From positions 1 to 64,000 of the forward strand of contig CAITDI010000050.1 in NCBI GenBank assembly GCA_903891095.1: DNA of 64,000 nt, read 5' to 3'. A model generated the notes under the pieces. The model searched no databases. It saw nothing but the letters and a program-made list of their open reading frames with translations, and was not told the origin of the DNA. This stretch comes from an uncultured bacterium. GTDB lineage: Bacteria; Planctomycetota; Phycisphaerae; Phycisphaerales; SM1A02. Within the stretch, counting starts at the first letter, position 1. Each line of letters starts with the position of its first letter. Shown here piece by piece: positions 44,211 to 52,095 of this stretch. A program made the translations under genes and the position numbers.

Positions 44211-44974
44211 CGCTGGACCTCCTGCTTCGGCGCCGCGGTCAGCTGCTCGAGCGCGCGGTTCGCAAGCGTTCCAATCTCCATGACCACGGCGGCGGAGACA
44301 ACGATGCCCGTCACCAGCGCCCATGTGGGCGTCGTCTCGTACACGCTCTTGATGTCTGTCGCGCCGTTCGAAACCGCCGCCGCCGCGAGGAAGCACACGA
44401 TCGCCGTGCGCGGGAGCATCCCGATCGGCGTCGCGACCATCGCCAGCCAGAACGGGATGCGCGTCGCGCCCAGCGCGTAGTTGGTGAGCGCGAACGGCGA
44501 GCTCGGCGGCAAGCGAAGCAGCGTCACGATGAGGAATGTCCGCGCCGTCGAGCCGCGCGCGAGCGCGTCGCGGATCACGCGGCCCTTCGGGTGACGGTCG
44601 ATCCACGAGTCGACGCTTCCGCCGGTCACGAATCGCGAGAACAGGTAGCCGATGGCCGCGCCCCCGGTAAAGCCGAGGATCGCGCCCAACAATCCCATCT
44701 TGAGGCCGAACACCCAGCCGCCGAGGAACGCCTGCGAGTAGGTCGGCAGCAGCCCGAGCCCCGCGGTCAGCGCGAAGACCGCGACATAGGCCCAGAAGCC
44801 GTGCTCAAGGTCCTTGCTCAGGTACGCGGCGATGTTCGCGAGGTCGTAGAAGATGTAGATGCCCGCCAACGGCGGGAACGTGACCCAGGCGATGCCGAGC
44901 AGCGCGCTCCAGACCAGGCGCGGGTCCTTGCGCGGAGCGGCGTTCGACACATTCGGGGCGGCAGGATCGCTCAT
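44207..44974 (-). CDS. VTT (TVP38/TMEM64, DedA-like) membrane protein
   Basis: 255 residues. After a short soluble N terminus come hydrophobic segments with the VTT/SNARE-associated signature: LLPTYSQAFLGGWVFGLKMGLLGAILGFTGGAAIGYLFSRF, then FLIVTLLRLPPSSPFALTNYALGATRIPFWLAM. Related proteins act as lipid scramblases or affect membrane homeostasis; here only membrane location can be stated. It begins at ATG 44974 and is the first gene of the VTT-DUF485-symporter operon. The region before it is shared with the divergent lipoprotein gene. Confidence 0.88.
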   Translation of the reverse strand: MSDPAAPNVSNAAPRKDPRLVWSALLGIAWVTFPPLAGIYIFYDLANIAAYLSKDLEHGFWAYVAVFALTAGLGLLPTYSQAFLGGWVFGLKMGLLGAILGFTGGAAIGYLFSRFVTGGSVDSWIDRHPKGRVIRDALARGSTARTFLIVTLLRLPPSSPFALTNYALGATRIPFWLAMVATPIGMLPRTAIVCFLAAAAVSNGATDIKSVYETTPTWALVTGIVVSAAVVMEIGTLANRALEQLTAAPKQEVQR

Positions 44975-45109
44975 CGGGCGCACGGTAACGGGAAAGGCGG
45001 GATCGGTCCCCCGCGCTTCTGCGCCAACCCGTGGGGAATTGCCGATACCCGACGACCGCCCAACCGCGACCATCGGAGTCGCGCGAGCGCGAAACGGCCG
45101 GAGACCATC

Positions 45110-45568
45110 ATGTCCATGTTCAACCGCACCACCGCCCTCCCGATCGCCTGCATCGCCTTCATCGCCACCTGCACGGGCTGCACCACGCGCTCCCAGGTGT
45201 TCGAGGGCTACAGCAACGACCAGCTCTGGACCGCGATGGTCGCCACCGCCAAGGCGCCGCAGTACGAGGACTGGAAGATCGTCGAGAACGACGTCGCCGC
45301 CAACGACTCGACCCGCCGCATCGAGGTCTACCGCCTGCTCAAGCGCACGCTCGTCACGCCGTACGCGCCCGCACGTCCCGAGGAGGCCGAGTGGCGCTTC
45401 GAGATCGTGCTCGCGCTCGACGAGGACCTGCAGCAGCCGATGGTCGACTTCACCGCGCGCCAGGTGACCGTGCCCGCGCATGTGTGGAAGGAAGCCGACG
45501 CGTACTTCGCGCAGATGCGCACGCGGCTCGCCCCGCCCGCCGCAGCAGCGGTCACGAAGACGCCCTGA
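45110..45568 (+). CDS. Small predicted lipoprotein
   Basis: 152 residues from ATG 45110. A signal peptide ends in FIATCTGC, a lipobox-like site with Cys near 22; then a single compact domain (QLWTAMVATAKAPQYEDWKIVENDV..., EWRFEIVLALDEDLQQP) about 110 residues long that I do not recognise. It probably sits on the periplasmic side, anchored to a membrane. The gene is divergent from the VTT gene and convergent with YebC, separated by a strong hairpin. Codon use is typical of the genome. Confidence 0.78.
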   Translation: MSMFNRTTALPIACIAFIATCTGCTTRSQVFEGYSNDQLWTAMVATAKAPQYEDWKIVENDVAANDSTRRIEVYRLLKRTLVTPYAPARPEEAEWRFEIVLALDEDLQQPMVDFTARQVTVPAHVWKEADAYFAQMRTRLAPPAAAAVTKTP

Positions 45569-45596
45569 CCGGCGGCCCACAACCGACTGAACAAGC

Positions 45597-45624
45597 ACGA
45601 CGCCCCTGCCTGCAGGGGCGTCGT
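45597..45624. terminator. Strong hairpin terminator between lipoprotein and yebC
   Basis: Twelve-base-pair perfect stem ACGACGCCCCTG/CAGGGGCGTCGT with a four-base loop between two convergent genes. The T-tract is poor in both directions, so it may work with Rho or as an mRNA 3' stabiliser. Confidence 0.65.
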
Positions 45625-45631
45625 TCACTTC

Positions 45632-45663
45632 CGTTCGTTCGTGCGTTCGTTCGTGCGTTCGTG
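45632..45663 (+). repeat. Tandem repeat CGTTCGTTCGTG x2.7
   Basis: Two perfect 12-base units and an eight-base partial copy immediately after the hairpin and before the yebC stop, in non-coding DNA. Confidence 0.88.
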
Positions 45664-45684
45664 CGCGCGTTCGGACGCCACTCG

Positions 45685-46395
45685 TCACGCGAGGCTGGTG
45701 AAGACCTTCTGCACGTCGTCGTGGTCCTCGAGCGCATCGACGATCTTCTCGACGAGCGGCATCGCCTCCGCAGAGACCTCGACGGTCTGCTGCGGGATCC
45801 ACACGACCTCGGCGCTGTCGACGGTCAGCTTCGCTGCCTCGATCGCCGCACGCACCGCCAGCAGATCCGCCGGCGCGCAGAGCACCTGGAACGTCTCGCC
45901 GTCGCCCTGGATGTCGTCGGCGCCTGCCTCGAGGCAGCAGTTCATCAGCTGTTCCTCGCTGCCGCCCTCGACGATCACCTGGCCGCGCTGCACGAAGCTG
46001 AACGCAACCGAACCAGGCACGCCGATCTTTCCGCCGTTCTTGTCGAAGATCACGCGGATGTCGGCGGCGGCCTTGTTCGCGTTCGAGATCAGGCACTCGA
46101 CAATCATCGCGACACCCTCGGGGCCGTAGCCCTCGTAGCGCGCGGCCTCGTAGCGCTCCTCGGTGCCCTCGCCGGTGCCCTTCTTGATCGCCTTCTCGAT
46201 GGTCTCGCGCGGCATGTTGGCCGAGCGCGCGGCGTCGATGGCGATGCGCAGCGACGGGTTGAAGTGCGGATCGCCTCCGCCCTTCTGCGCCGCGACGATG
46301 ATCGCGCGCGAGCACTTGCTCCACACCTTGCCGCGCTTCTTGTCGACGGCGGCCTTGCGGTGCTTGATGTTCTTCCAGGCGCTATGTCCAGCCAT
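45685..46395 (-). CDS. YebC/PmpR-family protein
   Basis: 236 residues beginning MAGHSAWKNIKHRKAAVDKKRGKVWSK, the nearly invariant start of the family, followed by NPSLRIAIDAARSANMPRETIEKAIKKGTG, YEGYGPEGVAMIVECLISNA and the C-terminal EVVWIPQQTVEVSAE. YebC proteins have been described as transcription regulators and, more recently, as translation factors that relieve ribosome pausing at proline-rich motifs, an interesting parallel with the efp gene 3.6 kb away. ATG 46395 is clear. A minus-strand -10-like TATTCT lies about 70 bases upstream. Confidence 0.95.
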   Translation of the reverse strand: MAGHSAWKNIKHRKAAVDKKRGKVWSKCSRAIIVAAQKGGGDPHFNPSLRIAIDAARSANMPRETIEKAIKKGTGEGTEERYEAARYEGYGPEGVAMIVECLISNANKAAADIRVIFDKNGGKIGVPGSVAFSFVQRGQVIVEGGSEEQLMNCCLEAGADDIQGDGETFQVLCAPADLLAVRAAIEAAKLTVDSAEVVWIPQQTVEVSAEAMPLVEKIVDALEDHDDVQKVFTSLA

Positions 46396-46466
46396 GGTGC
46401 TCGCGGGGGTCAGAGGCGGGATGGAGGGGCGGCAGTTCGGATGAAGACGGGAGTTCTGTATCGGAG

Positions 46467-46472
46467 AGAATA
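46467..46472 (-). promoter_or_regulatory. -10 element TATTCT before yebC
   Basis: In minus-strand CGGTATTCTCT; one base from TATAAT at two positions. It gives a leader of about 65 bases to the ATG at 46395. Confidence 0.4.
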
Positions 46473-46490
46473 CCGCGGGACTTGCGCCGC

Positions 46491-49400
46491 TCAGCGCGCG
46501 CCCTTGCACTCCTCGACCGGCGGCGGCTCCCCGCGGGCGACCGCGTCGAGCTTGGCCTGCGCGCGCGCGACCACGGCGCCGTACTCGCGGCGGATGAACT
46601 GGGTGAACGGCACCAGCTCCACCCCGAAGGTCCGAGCCTGGTACGCGAGCATCCGCGCCTTGAACGGCGCCGGCGGATAGCGGAGTCGCGCCACCGGCTC
46701 GATGCGACGCCAGTCCTTGATCGCCTCCTCCTGCTGCCCGGCGCGCCAGAGCGCGTCGCCGAGGTGGTCGAGCGTCGCGAGCGACGGCGCATTCGGGCGA
46801 AGCCGAAGCGCCTGGCGGAACAGCGTCACCGCGCCCGCCCCCGCCGCGTCGTCCTGGAAACGGCCCTGGTGGTAGCGCAGGAATCCGATCGTGTCGAGGA
46901 CGCCCGGATCGTCGGGCAGCGCCTTGGCGGCGCGTTCGGCGAAGGAGATCGTCTCGTCGGTCACCACGCCGCGCTCGAGATCGGAGTACGCGAGCCCGTT
47001 GAGGACCTGCGGGTCGTTCTGCGCAACCGCGAGCGCTGCGCGCAGCATCGCATCGGCGGAGCTTCCGTTGCCGAGCATCGAATAGAGGTCGCCGGTGCGG
47101 CGCAGCGCGTCGGCGACCGTCGCGGGCGTGCCGTCGGCGGCGGGCCACGGAGGAGCGCCGGCCGCGCAGAGCTCGCGAACGAAGCCGGCCATCGGCTCGA
47201 CCGCGACACCCGATGCGATGCGCAGCGCCACCGCTGCGGTCGCGAGGCGCTGACGCAGCTCGGGTGCGAAACGATCCTGCGCACAGAGCGCACGCGCGAG
47301 TTCGGCGGCAGCGAATGGATCCGCGCCATTCGAAGCGAGGCTGCGGAAGACCTCCATCAGGTCGTCGCCCTCGGAAGCAAGCATCGGCCGCGCGCGCTCC
47401 GCGAGCGACTGCTCGAATGCCGTCACCACCGACGCGCCTGGATCAGAGGCGAGCCGCACGCGGTTCGCCTCGAGCATGTCGCTCGGCGAAAGCCGCTGCA
47501 TCTTGCCCAGCAACTGCGCGAGGACCGCAGCGAGCGGCTCGGCGCGCTGCGGATCACGCTCGACGACGAGCGCCATCGCGGTCAGCAGCCGACGACCCGC
47601 GAGCGTCGTGAGCGCGGCACCGTCGCCCTGCACCACCGACTCGACCGTCGCGATGCAGGCGGCCGTATCGCCGCGGCCGATCTCAGCGACGGCGCGCAGC
47701 GAGCGTGCGTCGGGAGTGCGCGGCCGCTGGTCGAGCGCGAGCTCGCGATCGCGCGCAAGGAGTTCGCGCGGCGCTGCGCACGATGCGAGGAATCGCGCCG
47801 AAAGCGGCGACGCGGGAATCGACTGGACCTTCGCCACGCGATCCGCGCCAGCGCCGTGCAGGCGCGCAAAGCGCATGCGCTCGGGCAGTGCGGGAGCCTC
47901 GGCCAGCACACGCGCGCTCCAGTCGGCGACGCTCGGCGGCGCGGACGGACCACTCGCGATCGGCGTCACCAGCTGCATGCCGCGCTGCGCGGGATCGATC
48001 TCCTCGATCAACGCGCAGCACTCCGCGGCGAGCGGAAGCCGCGCGGCCTCGAAGTCGATCGCGGCGATCGTCAGGCGCGAGACGGCGCTCGCGGGCATGG
48101 GCCAGTTGGCATCAGCGGTCCCCGAGGGAAGCGACTCGCGCATCTCGGCGCGCATCGACCATGCCTCGGTTCCGATCGCGCCGCCCTCGGCCGCGAGCGC
48201 GCGGACTGCAGCGACGGCGTCGATGCGGAGCGCGGGATCCTCGAGCGACGCAAGCGCGGCGCACAGCCGCGCGGCCGAATCGGTCGCGTCGAAGTGCAGC
48301 GCCTCGGCCGCACGCGCGCGAGCACGCGGCATCTCCTGCAGCAGGAACCAGCTGGTCGCGAGCGTGCGCGCGATCGCCCCGCGGCTTGGCTCCGAGGCGC
48401 GGTCGACCTCGTCGAGCAGCGTCGCGTCGAGAAGCTCCGCGGCCGCGAGCGCGGTCGCGGCAAGCGCCACGGTCGACGCGGAGTCGCGCGAGCGCGCCGC
48501 ATCGGCGAGCGCGAACGCATCCTCGTGAAATCCAAAGCGGCTCATGATCCTGCTCCGCAGCGCGTCGCCTGCGGGCCCGGCGTGGTGCTGGACGAGATCA
48601 TCGACCAGCGGGTCGAGCTCGAGCCCTGAGCCAAGCAGCGCGACCACGATCGCATCGAGGTCGTTGGGGCGCTTGGCGGCGAGTTCGCACGCGAGCGGCG
48701 TGGGGAGCAGCGCGTTGTTCGCAGCCAGCAGCCGCATCGACAGCAGCAGCGCGCAGCGGTCGATCGGCGCACCGATCGCCGGAAGCTGCGTCCACGCCTG
48801 CTCAAGCGAAAGCAGGCGATTGCCCGGCGAAAGCGCGGCAGCGACCAGCGTCGCGCGCATCGCGGGCAGCGCGCCACGCGCGTACTCAACCGTCTCGAGC
48901 GCACGCGTGCGCGCACTCAGCGACGCCCCCGCCGCGCACGACACCACGCGCCAGAGCCTGACGTCATCGCCAGGCTCGCGCAGGAACGACGGCACCGCGA
49001 GGTCGAGCGAATGGTCTCGGTCGCCGAGCATGGCGCGGATCGCATCGGCGCGCATCGCGGCCAGCGCGGGAATCGCGTCGGCGGACGCGCGCGGCTCGTC
49101 TGGCGTCAGCGCGCGTTCCATCGGCGCGAGCAGCGCAAGCGCCTCGTACTCGCGGCCAAGCGCGGTCAGCGCGTCTGCCTGGAGGAGCTCGAGCCGCGCG
49201 ATGCGCCGAATGTCGTCGGGCGCGCCGGTCCTGACTGCCTCACGCGCGGCGGCCAGCGCGTCAAGCGCGGCCTGCATGCAACCGAGGTGCATCGCGGCGA
49301 CCGCAGCCTGCTCCTCCATCTCAGCAGGCGCAGAGAGCAGCGGAACCACCGCACCCCTGCGCGGCAGCGCGCCTTCGCCCACGAACCAGCTCAGCGCGCC

Positions 49401-49952
49401 GAGCGCAGCCTGCGCGTTGCCTTCACGCGCGGCGCGCAGCCCGGCGAGCGCGGGCACGAAGGAGTTCGACGGATCGATGCGCGAGATCCGCTCGATCGTC
49501 GTGCCGACTCCCTTCGCATCGTCGAGCCGGAACTGGATGAGCAGCATGAGCTCGAGCGGCTCGACGTTCTGCGGGAACGACCGAAACGCCTCGTCGACGA
49601 GCTTGACCGCGAGATCGATGTCGTCCGCGGTGAGCGCGTCGGAGATCCTCTGCAGCCGCTGCCCCAGCGCGGGATCAAGCGGCGGCGCGGCCTCGCGCGG
49701 CGCGATCGGCGTGCGGAACGACGTGATGTGTGCCGTCAGGCGCGCGTCGGGGACGGCTCCGTTCGCGAGACGCGAGCCGGCGAACGGACTCAGCATCAGC
49801 GGCGAAGGAAGCGCGGTCTGGTCGAGCGGCTGCTGGCGATTGCGCAGCGCGACGCCCGTCGGATCGCTGCGGACCGACGCGCATCCGCTGATGCACGATG
49901 ACGAGAACACGACTGCCGCGAACAGGGAAACCGCTGCGAAGCGCATGCACAT
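46491..49952 (-). CDS. Very large TPR-containing lipoprotein-like protein
   Basis: About 1153 residues from ATG 49952 (MCMRFAAVSLFAAVVFSS). The signal region ends in SSCISGC or SGCASV, consistent with a lipoprotein. The rest is helical and Ala-rich, with tetratricopeptide-like repeats recognisable near the N terminus (residues ~95-165, AVKLVDEAFRSFPQNVEPLELMLLIQFRL) and clearly at the C terminus (~945-1090: YSMLGNGSSADAMLRAAL, LNGLAYSDLERGVVTDETISFAERAAKALPDDPGVLDTIGFLRYHQGRF, HLGDALWRAGQQEEAIKDWRRI). It probably scaffolds an envelope complex. I cannot name the family. It lies 89 bases downstream of the HhH/H1-tail gene on the same strand. Confidence 0.82.
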   Translation of the reverse strand: MCMRFAAVSLFAAVVFSSSCISGCASVRSDPTGVALRNRQQPLDQTALPSPLMLSPFAGSRLANGAVPDARLTAHITSFRTPIAPREAAPPLDPALGQRLQRISDALTADDIDLAVKLVDEAFRSFPQNVEPLELMLLIQFRLDDAKGVGTTIERISRIDPSNSFVPALAGLRAAREGNAQAALGALSWFVGEGALPRRGAVVPLLSAPAEMEEQAAVAAMHLGCMQAALDALAAAREAVRTGAPDDIRRIARLELLQADALTALGREYEALALLAPMERALTPDEPRASADAIPALAAMRADAIRAMLGDRDHSLDLAVPSFLREPGDDVRLWRVVSCAAGASLSARTRALETVEYARGALPAMRATLVAAALSPGNRLLSLEQAWTQLPAIGAPIDRCALLLSMRLLAANNALLPTPLACELAAKRPNDLDAIVVALLGSGLELDPLVDDLVQHHAGPAGDALRSRIMSRFGFHEDAFALADAARSRDSASTVALAATALAAAELLDATLLDEVDRASEPSRGAIARTLATSWFLLQEMPRARARAAEALHFDATDSAARLCAALASLEDPALRIDAVAAVRALAAEGGAIGTEAWSMRAEMRESLPSGTADANWPMPASAVSRLTIAAIDFEAARLPLAAECCALIEEIDPAQRGMQLVTPIASGPSAPPSVADWSARVLAEAPALPERMRFARLHGAGADRVAKVQSIPASPLSARFLASCAAPRELLARDRELALDQRPRTPDARSLRAVAEIGRGDTAACIATVESVVQGDGAALTTLAGRRLLTAMALVVERDPQRAEPLAAVLAQLLGKMQRLSPSDMLEANRVRLASDPGASVVTAFEQSLAERARPMLASEGDDLMEVFRSLASNGADPFAAAELARALCAQDRFAPELRQRLATAAVALRIASGVAVEPMAGFVRELCAAGAPPWPAADGTPATVADALRRTGDLYSMLGNGSSADAMLRAALAVAQNDPQVLNGLAYSDLERGVVTDETISFAERAAKALPDDPGVLDTIGFLRYHQGRFQDDAAGAGAVTLFRQALRLRPNAPSLATLDHLGDALWRAGQQEEAIKDWRRIEPVARLRYPPAPFKARMLAYQARTFGVELVPFTQFIRREYGAVVARAQAKLDAVARGEPPPVEECKGAR

Positions 49953-50041
49953 GTCCAATCCGCGCCGCGCGAGCGAGGCGCAATCACTCGGCTACGACAG
50001 GACGACGGACGAGACGAAACTCACACGGGCCGAACACAGGC

Positions 50042-51547
50042 TCACTTGCGACGGGCACCGCCGCGCTTGGCGGCGGGCTTCGACTTCGACTGCGACTTCG
50101 GCTTCGACTTCGACTTCGACTTGGCGGATGCTGGCTTCTTCGCCGGCTTCTTGCTGGAAGCCTTCTTCGTGGCCGACTTCTTCGTGGAAGCCTTCTTCGT
50201 GGAAGCCTTCTGCTTCTTGGCGAGCTCGGCCTTCTTCGCGGCAGCTTCGCGCTGCTTGCGGCGCTGTTCGTCGGCCTTTGCCTTTGCTGCGGCGGCCTTG
50301 GCCTTCGCGGCGGCAGACTTGGCCTTCGCGGCATTCGCCTTGGCCTTCACGGCGTCCGCCTTGGCCTTCACGGCGTCCGCCTTGGCCTTCGCCTTGGCCT
50401 TCACGGCGTCCGCCTTCGCCTTCGCCTTTGCCTTCGCCTCAGCGGCCTTGATCTTCGCAGCGTCGGCCTTGGCCTTCGCAGCTGCGGCCTTCGCCTTCGC
50501 GGCGTCCGCCTTGGCCTTCGCGGCGTCCGCCTTCGCCTTCGCCGCAGCTGCCTTCTCGGCGGCCTTCTGCTTGGCCTTTTCCTTGGCTTCGGCTTCCTTG
50601 GCGCGCTGGAGCTCGCGTGCGACGCGTTCGGTCTCGCGCTGCTTGATCTTGCGCTCGCGCTCGGCGATCGCGGCAACGCGGGCTGCCTCGCGGGCGGCCT
50701 TCTCGCGGATGCGCGCTTCCTCGGCCTCGCGCTTCTGGCGGATGCGATCTTCCTCGCGCGCGATCTCGGCGAGGCGCTTCTCCTCCACAAGGCGCTCGGC
50801 CTCGCGGATCTTGGCGAGCTTCTCGTCCTCGATGCGCTTGCGCTCGGCGTCCTCGGCGGCGCGGAAGCCCGCGTGACGCGCGAGATACGCGCCGCGGATC
50901 TTGGTGCCGTTCTTGCCGGCGGCGGTCCACGCCTCGCTCGTCATCTGCGACAGCGCGTGGTGGACCTTGGGGAGTTCCTCGACGCGGTAGTTCTTACCGA
51001 TCCAGGTGCAGACATCGAGCGTGGTGGTCGTGGGCTCGACGGCGCCGTTCTGGTGCAGCAGCTCGACGGCGGTGTCGTCGACGATCGGCGCAGGCAGTTC
51101 GAACGCGACAAGCAGCGTGCGCGCCGCGACGAACGGCGGGATCTCCGCCAGTCCCTCGAGATATGTGCGCTGGTCCTTGCGGGCCGCGTTGCGGAGATGG
51201 TCGAGCGACGTCCGATGCTGGCGGCGGAAGATGTCGTTGAGCGTCGAACGCAGGCGCGTCGCCCGCTCCTCGGCAAACGGGTACTTCTCGCCGAACGCCT
51301 CGATGAGCTCGCTCTCGAGCATCACGCGCAGTTCGTTCGCGTCGACCACGAGGCGGCTGAGCTTGGCCAGCGCCTCCTCGGCGAGCGGAACCGTGCTCTC
51401 CCACAGCAGGTAGTTCGAGAGAAGGATCGCAAGCGGATCGTTCGGCTCGGCTCCCTGCAGGAGCGGGGTTGCGAAGGACGGCGTTCCCGATCCGTACTTC
51501 TTGATCAGTGCCGTGAACTTGGGGCCACGAACGGGGTCGACCTTCAT
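50042..51547 (-). CDS. HhH-GPD-like protein with histone-H1-like Lys/Ala tail
   Basis: 501 residues. Residues ~1-215 resemble the helix-hairpin-helix/GPD glycosylase fold of endonuclease III: LAILLSNYLLWESTVPLAEEAL, then LAEIPPFVAARTLLVAFELPAPIVDDTAVELLH, where IPPF stands in the place of the LPGVG hairpin and the Asp in VDDTA is at the catalytic-Asp position. The catalytic Lys of bifunctional glycosylases is not present, and the iron-sulfur Cys cluster is absent. Residues ~235-335 are a charged coiled-coil region rich in Glu/Arg/Lys. Residues ~335-501 are repeats of AKAKADA and SKKxxxKK type like histone H1. Its ATG overlaps rbfA's stop, so it shares the nusA-infB-rbfA operon. Likely DNA or RNA binding; catalysis is doubtful. 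Confidence 0.85.
   Translation of the reverse strand: MKVDPVRGPKFTALIKKYGSGTPSFATPLLQGAEPNDPLAILLSNYLLWESTVPLAEEALAKLSRLVVDANELRVMLESELIEAFGEKYPFAEERATRLRSTLNDIFRRQHRTSLDHLRNAARKDQRTYLEGLAEIPPFVAARTLLVAFELPAPIVDDTAVELLHQNGAVEPTTTTLDVCTWIGKNYRVEELPKVHHALSQMTSEAWTAAGKNGTKIRGAYLARHAGFRAAEDAERKRIEDEKLAKIREAERLVEEKRLAEIAREEDRIRQKREAEEARIREKAAREAARVAAIAERERKIKQRETERVARELQRAKEAEAKEKAKQKAAEKAAAAKAKADAAKAKADAAKAKAAAAKAKADAAKIKAAEAKAKAKAKADAVKAKAKAKADAVKAKADAVKAKANAAKAKSAAAKAKAAAAKAKADEQRRKQREAAAKKAELAKKQKASTKKASTKKSATKKASSKKPAKKPASAKSKSKSKPKSQSKSKPAAKRGGARRK
50265..50560 (-). repeat. Imperfect 15-base repeats coding the AKAKAD tail
   Basis: Roughly twenty degenerate units such as GCCTTGGCCTTCGCGGC on the plus strand; they encode Ala-Lys-Ala-Lys-Ala-Asp blocks. 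Slippage at this array could change tail length. Not a CRISPR array, since no unique spacers occur. Confidence 0.8.
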
Positions 51548-52095
51548 CGCGTCGTGTTCTCCGATGTACCTTCGGCGGAGCCGTCCGCCGTCGTTTCCTG
51601 CGCGCCCGACCCTCCGTCGCGAATCACCGCGTCCAGCGCGGCCTGTCGCTTCATCCGGTCGTCCAGTTCGAACTCGATGCGCGGGACCCGGCCGATCCGG
51701 GTTCCGTCCATCACGCGCCGACGCAGGAATCCCGCGGCGGCGCGAAGCCCCGACAGCGTGAGCGACGCGCGGTCCTCAGGGAGGACCGACACGCGCACGC
51801 GCGCCTCGGCCAGATCCGGCGTGAGCACGACCTCGGTGATCGAGATCATGCCCTGCACGCGCGGGTCGTTGAGACCGCGCGCGAGCTCGGCCTGCAGTGC
51901 ACGGCGGACTTCGCCCGCGACCTGCGCGGGACGGTCCGACGGCTCCGCCGAAGGACCGAGCGGACCACCAGCACGCACGCGAGGTGCGGGCTTGCGGGCT
52001 TCAGGCTTGCGCAGCGATTCAGGCTTGCGCGACCTGGGCTCGGATCCTTCGTCGTTCGGCGTCGGCTTCATGGAATCTGGTTTCTCTCGAGCCAT
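51544..52095 (-). CDS. rbfA: Ribosome-binding factor A
   Basis: 183 residues. A basic, Pro/Arg-rich N-terminal tail of about 60 residues precedes the RbfA KH-like domain: VAGEVRRALQAELARGLNDPRVQGMISITEVVLTPDLAEARVRVSVL and LRRRVMDGTRIGRVPRIEFELDDRMK. RbfA aids 30S maturation by binding 16S rRNA near the 5' end. The family usually begins close to the KH-like domain, so the long tail is an addition. The ATG at 52095 overlaps the infB TGA (TGATG); an in-frame TTG sits one codon upstream. Its stop overlaps the next ATG by four bases. Confidence 0.95.
   Translation of the reverse strand: MAREKPDSMKPTPNDEGSEPRSRKPESLRKPEARKPAPRVRAGGPLGPSAEPSDRPAQVAGEVRRALQAELARGLNDPRVQGMISITEVVLTPDLAEARVRVSVLPEDRASLTLSGLRAAAGFLRRRVMDGTRIGRVPRIEFELDDRMKRQAALDAVIRDGGSGAQETTADGSAEGTSENTTR

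Noticed and set aside
50265-50560. Repeat array resembling a CRISPR locus
   Set aside because: Units are contiguous and degenerate with no unique spacers, and they encode the AKAKAD protein tail.
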